From contig NZ_CP026692.1 in NCBI RefSeq assembly GCF_002949795.1, positions 5,192,545 through 5,256,544 on the forward strand: 64,000 nucleotides of DNA. Direction: 5' to 3'. Origin of the DNA: Nostoc sp. 'Lobaria pulmonaria (5183) cyanobiont'. Its GTDB lineage: Bacteria > Cyanobacteriota > Cyanobacteriia > Cyanobacteriales > Nostocaceae. Position 1 is the stretch's first letter; each line of letters opens with the position of its first letter. Position numbers and translations under genes: made by a program. This document shows, piece by piece, positions 62,752 through 64,000 of the stretch. The notes beneath the pieces were generated by a model, which was given only the letters and a program-made list of their open reading frames with translations, searched no databases and had not been told where the DNA came from.

Positions 62752-62901
62752 ATTGCATAACCTGTGATCAAAAATCAACTATTGTCGAATGTTTAAACCT
62801 ATATATTCTTTGTGTAATTGTCAAACACTCTGTCAAATTACCTGAAAAAATAAAGTTATAAAGAAAGGATGAAATAGATAATTTCATCCTTTAGTTAAAA
62901 T

Positions 62902-64000
62902 TTAATACTTCCGCTCTTTTGGCTCAAACATAGTAATTGCGACCGATCGATATTGAATATCAATTCCTGCTGGTGAGTAGTATGCCATTGTGTGTTTGAG
63001 AAAGTTTGTATCATCTCGCTGGGAATAATCTTCGCGGAAATGAGCGCCACGACTTTCTTGGCGATTTAGGGCTGATGCCAAAATGGTCTGTCCCACTACC
63101 ATCAAACTTCGTAATTCTAAGGCTTCTACGAGTTCTGTATTCCAACAACTACCTTTGTCATCTAAATAAATTTGAGGGTATTTTTGTTGTATTTCTTCTA
63201 GTTTCTGCAAACCTTCAGTCATTAATGCCTCAGTGCGGAAAACGCCGCAGTACTCAGTCATACAATCCTGAAAAGCTTCACGGACTTGATTAATACGGTA
63301 CTGTCCTGGCTGTTCTAATAAAGCTTGAATTTGTTGCTGGGCTTCTGTTACATAATGTTGCTCATCTACAGAGGGTAACTTACGTTTTTGCACAAATTTG
63401 GCGATCGCAGCCCCAGTTCTTTTACCATAAACTACGCATTCCAGTAGTGAATTACTACCAAGACGATTTGCACCATGTACGGAAACACAAGATGTTTCAC
63501 CCGCAGCAAAGAAAGCATCAACAAAACCATCGCCACTACTACGAACTTGACCATCAGTGTTAACTGGTATACCACCCATACAATAGTGAATTGTCGGGCG
63601 GACTGGCATAGGTTGAGTTACTGCATCAACACCTACTAGGCGATGGGCTTCTTCCCAACAGAAGGGAACGCGACTCATAATTTTTTCTTTGCCCAGATGG
63701 CGTAGATCCAGATAAACAAAGGGCCCGCCAGCACTACCGTCGAGATGAATACCATGTCCAGCGCGAATTTCGTAAGCGATCGCTCGTGAGGTAATATCAC
63801 GAGGAGCTAGTTCCATCCGACTAGGTGCATAATTCGCCATGAAGCGATCGCCTTGACTATTAATCAGATACGCCCCTTCTCCCCGTACCGCTTCCGAAAT
63901 CAGTACCCCTACCGGATATAAACCAGTGGGATGAAACTGAACAAATTCCATATCTTCTAGGGGCAAACCTGCGATCGCAGTCATGGCCAAACCATCACCT
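62902..64000 (-). CDS. sdhA: Succinate dehydrogenase/fumarate reductase flavoprotein subunit (5' truncated)
   Basis: The frame runs off the right edge (GDGLAMTAIAGLPLEDMEFV), so the N-terminal FAD-binding half is missing. Present: the FVQFHPTGLYPVG segment, the SEAVRGEGAYLINSQGDRFM active-site loop, DITSRAIAYEI, HYCMGGIPVNTDGQV and NRLGSNSLLECVVYGKRTG. It oxidises succinate with an FeS and membrane partner in thylakoid or plasma membrane. C-terminal RGAHFREDYSQRDD is typical. A specific SdhA versus FrdA call is not possible from sequence alone. Confidence 0.93.
   Translation of the reverse strand, partial: GDGLAMTAIAGLPLEDMEFVQFHPTGLYPVGVLISEAVRGEGAYLINSQGDRFMANYAPSRMELAPRDITSRAIAYEIRAGHGIHLDGSAGGPFVYLDLRHLGKEKIMSRVPFCWEEAHRLVGVDAVTQPMPVRPTIHYCMGGIPVNTDGQVRSSGDGFVDAFFAAGETSCVSVHGANRLGSNSLLECVVYGKRTGAAIAKFVQKRKLPSVDEQHYVTEAQQQIQALLEQPGQYRINQVREAFQDCMTEYCGVFRTEALMTEGLQKLEEIQQKYPQIYLDDKGSCWNTELVEALELRSLMVVGQTILASALNRQESRGAHFREDYSQRDDTNFLKHTMAYYSPAGIDIQYRSVAITMFEPKERKY

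Overview
The window looks like chromosomal DNA of a filamentous, heterocyst-forming cyanobacterium of the Nostoc/Anabaena group. The evidence is the very frequent HIP1 octamer (GCGATCGC), many 7-8 bp short tandem repeats (STRR) between genes, and proteins that are nearly or typically Nostocales: NtcA, the 94-residue HU protein (HanA type), PsbY, CRR6, a VTE5-type phytol kinase and several cyanobacterial families of unknown function. No ribosomal RNA, CRISPR array, intact transposase or prophage was found.

Layout. 0-6 kb is an exopolysaccharide locus: a truncated Wzc/CpsD-type tyrosine kinase, a secreted beta-helix protein and a Wza-type outer-membrane exporter, with an IS6-family transposase remnant between them. 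6.5-12.9 kb is a housekeeping block: an ABC ATPase, hisB, fabI, then ntcA with a perfect GTA-N8-TAC box upstream, a DUF3084 protein, a YqgF-like nuclease and DUF3146. 13-16.9 kb is gene-poor and decaying: a one-cysteine HMA protein, an aldo/keto reductase, an acetyltransferase broken by one stop codon and a methyltransferase fragment. 16.9-30.2 kb holds a Crp-type regulator with an amidase, a repeat-containing membrane protein, map, a double M16 protease, small conserved genes, a gamma-carbonic anhydrase, psbY, folC and a solute-binding lipoprotein.

30.4-35.5 kb is the type IV pilus operon pilM-pilN-pilO-pilQ. It is followed by hanA (with a long 5' hairpin), a CobD-like enzyme and a flavoprotein lacking its redox cysteines. 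39.4-40.7 kb carries two small secreted proteins. 41-47.5 kb has a phytol kinase homologue, a response-regulator/DUF3685 protein whose phospho-acceptor Asp is Glu, a 1010-residue NACHT NTPase with a pentapeptide-repeat tail (a possible NLR-like immune protein) and a Fur-family regulator. 48-58 kb has crr6, a methyltransferase, a glycosyltransferase, ispD, scpB, a DUF760 gene, an HtrA/Deg protease, a LysM/M23 peptidase, an isochorismatase-family enzyme and a zinc-ribbon gene split by two stop codons. 58.5-64 kb has ispG, a CtpA-type protease, small unknown genes, a tRNA-3'-end-like fragment and the C-terminal part of sdhA/frdA running off the edge.

Window-wide theme: non-coding repeat DNA has repeatedly invaded or abutted genes. 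In at least three proteins (M16 protease, CobD, DUF3685) repeat-like DNA is read through in frame as an extra linker, and at folC and the glyoxalase-like gene it creates false N-terminal extensions. Several foldback elements with terminal inverted repeats (MITE-like) sit in the larger gaps. The most testable unusual items are the NACHT protein, the hanA 5' hairpin, the split zinc-ribbon gene, the REC Asp-to-Glu change and the possible Cys/His/Asp hydrolase at 62.2 kb.
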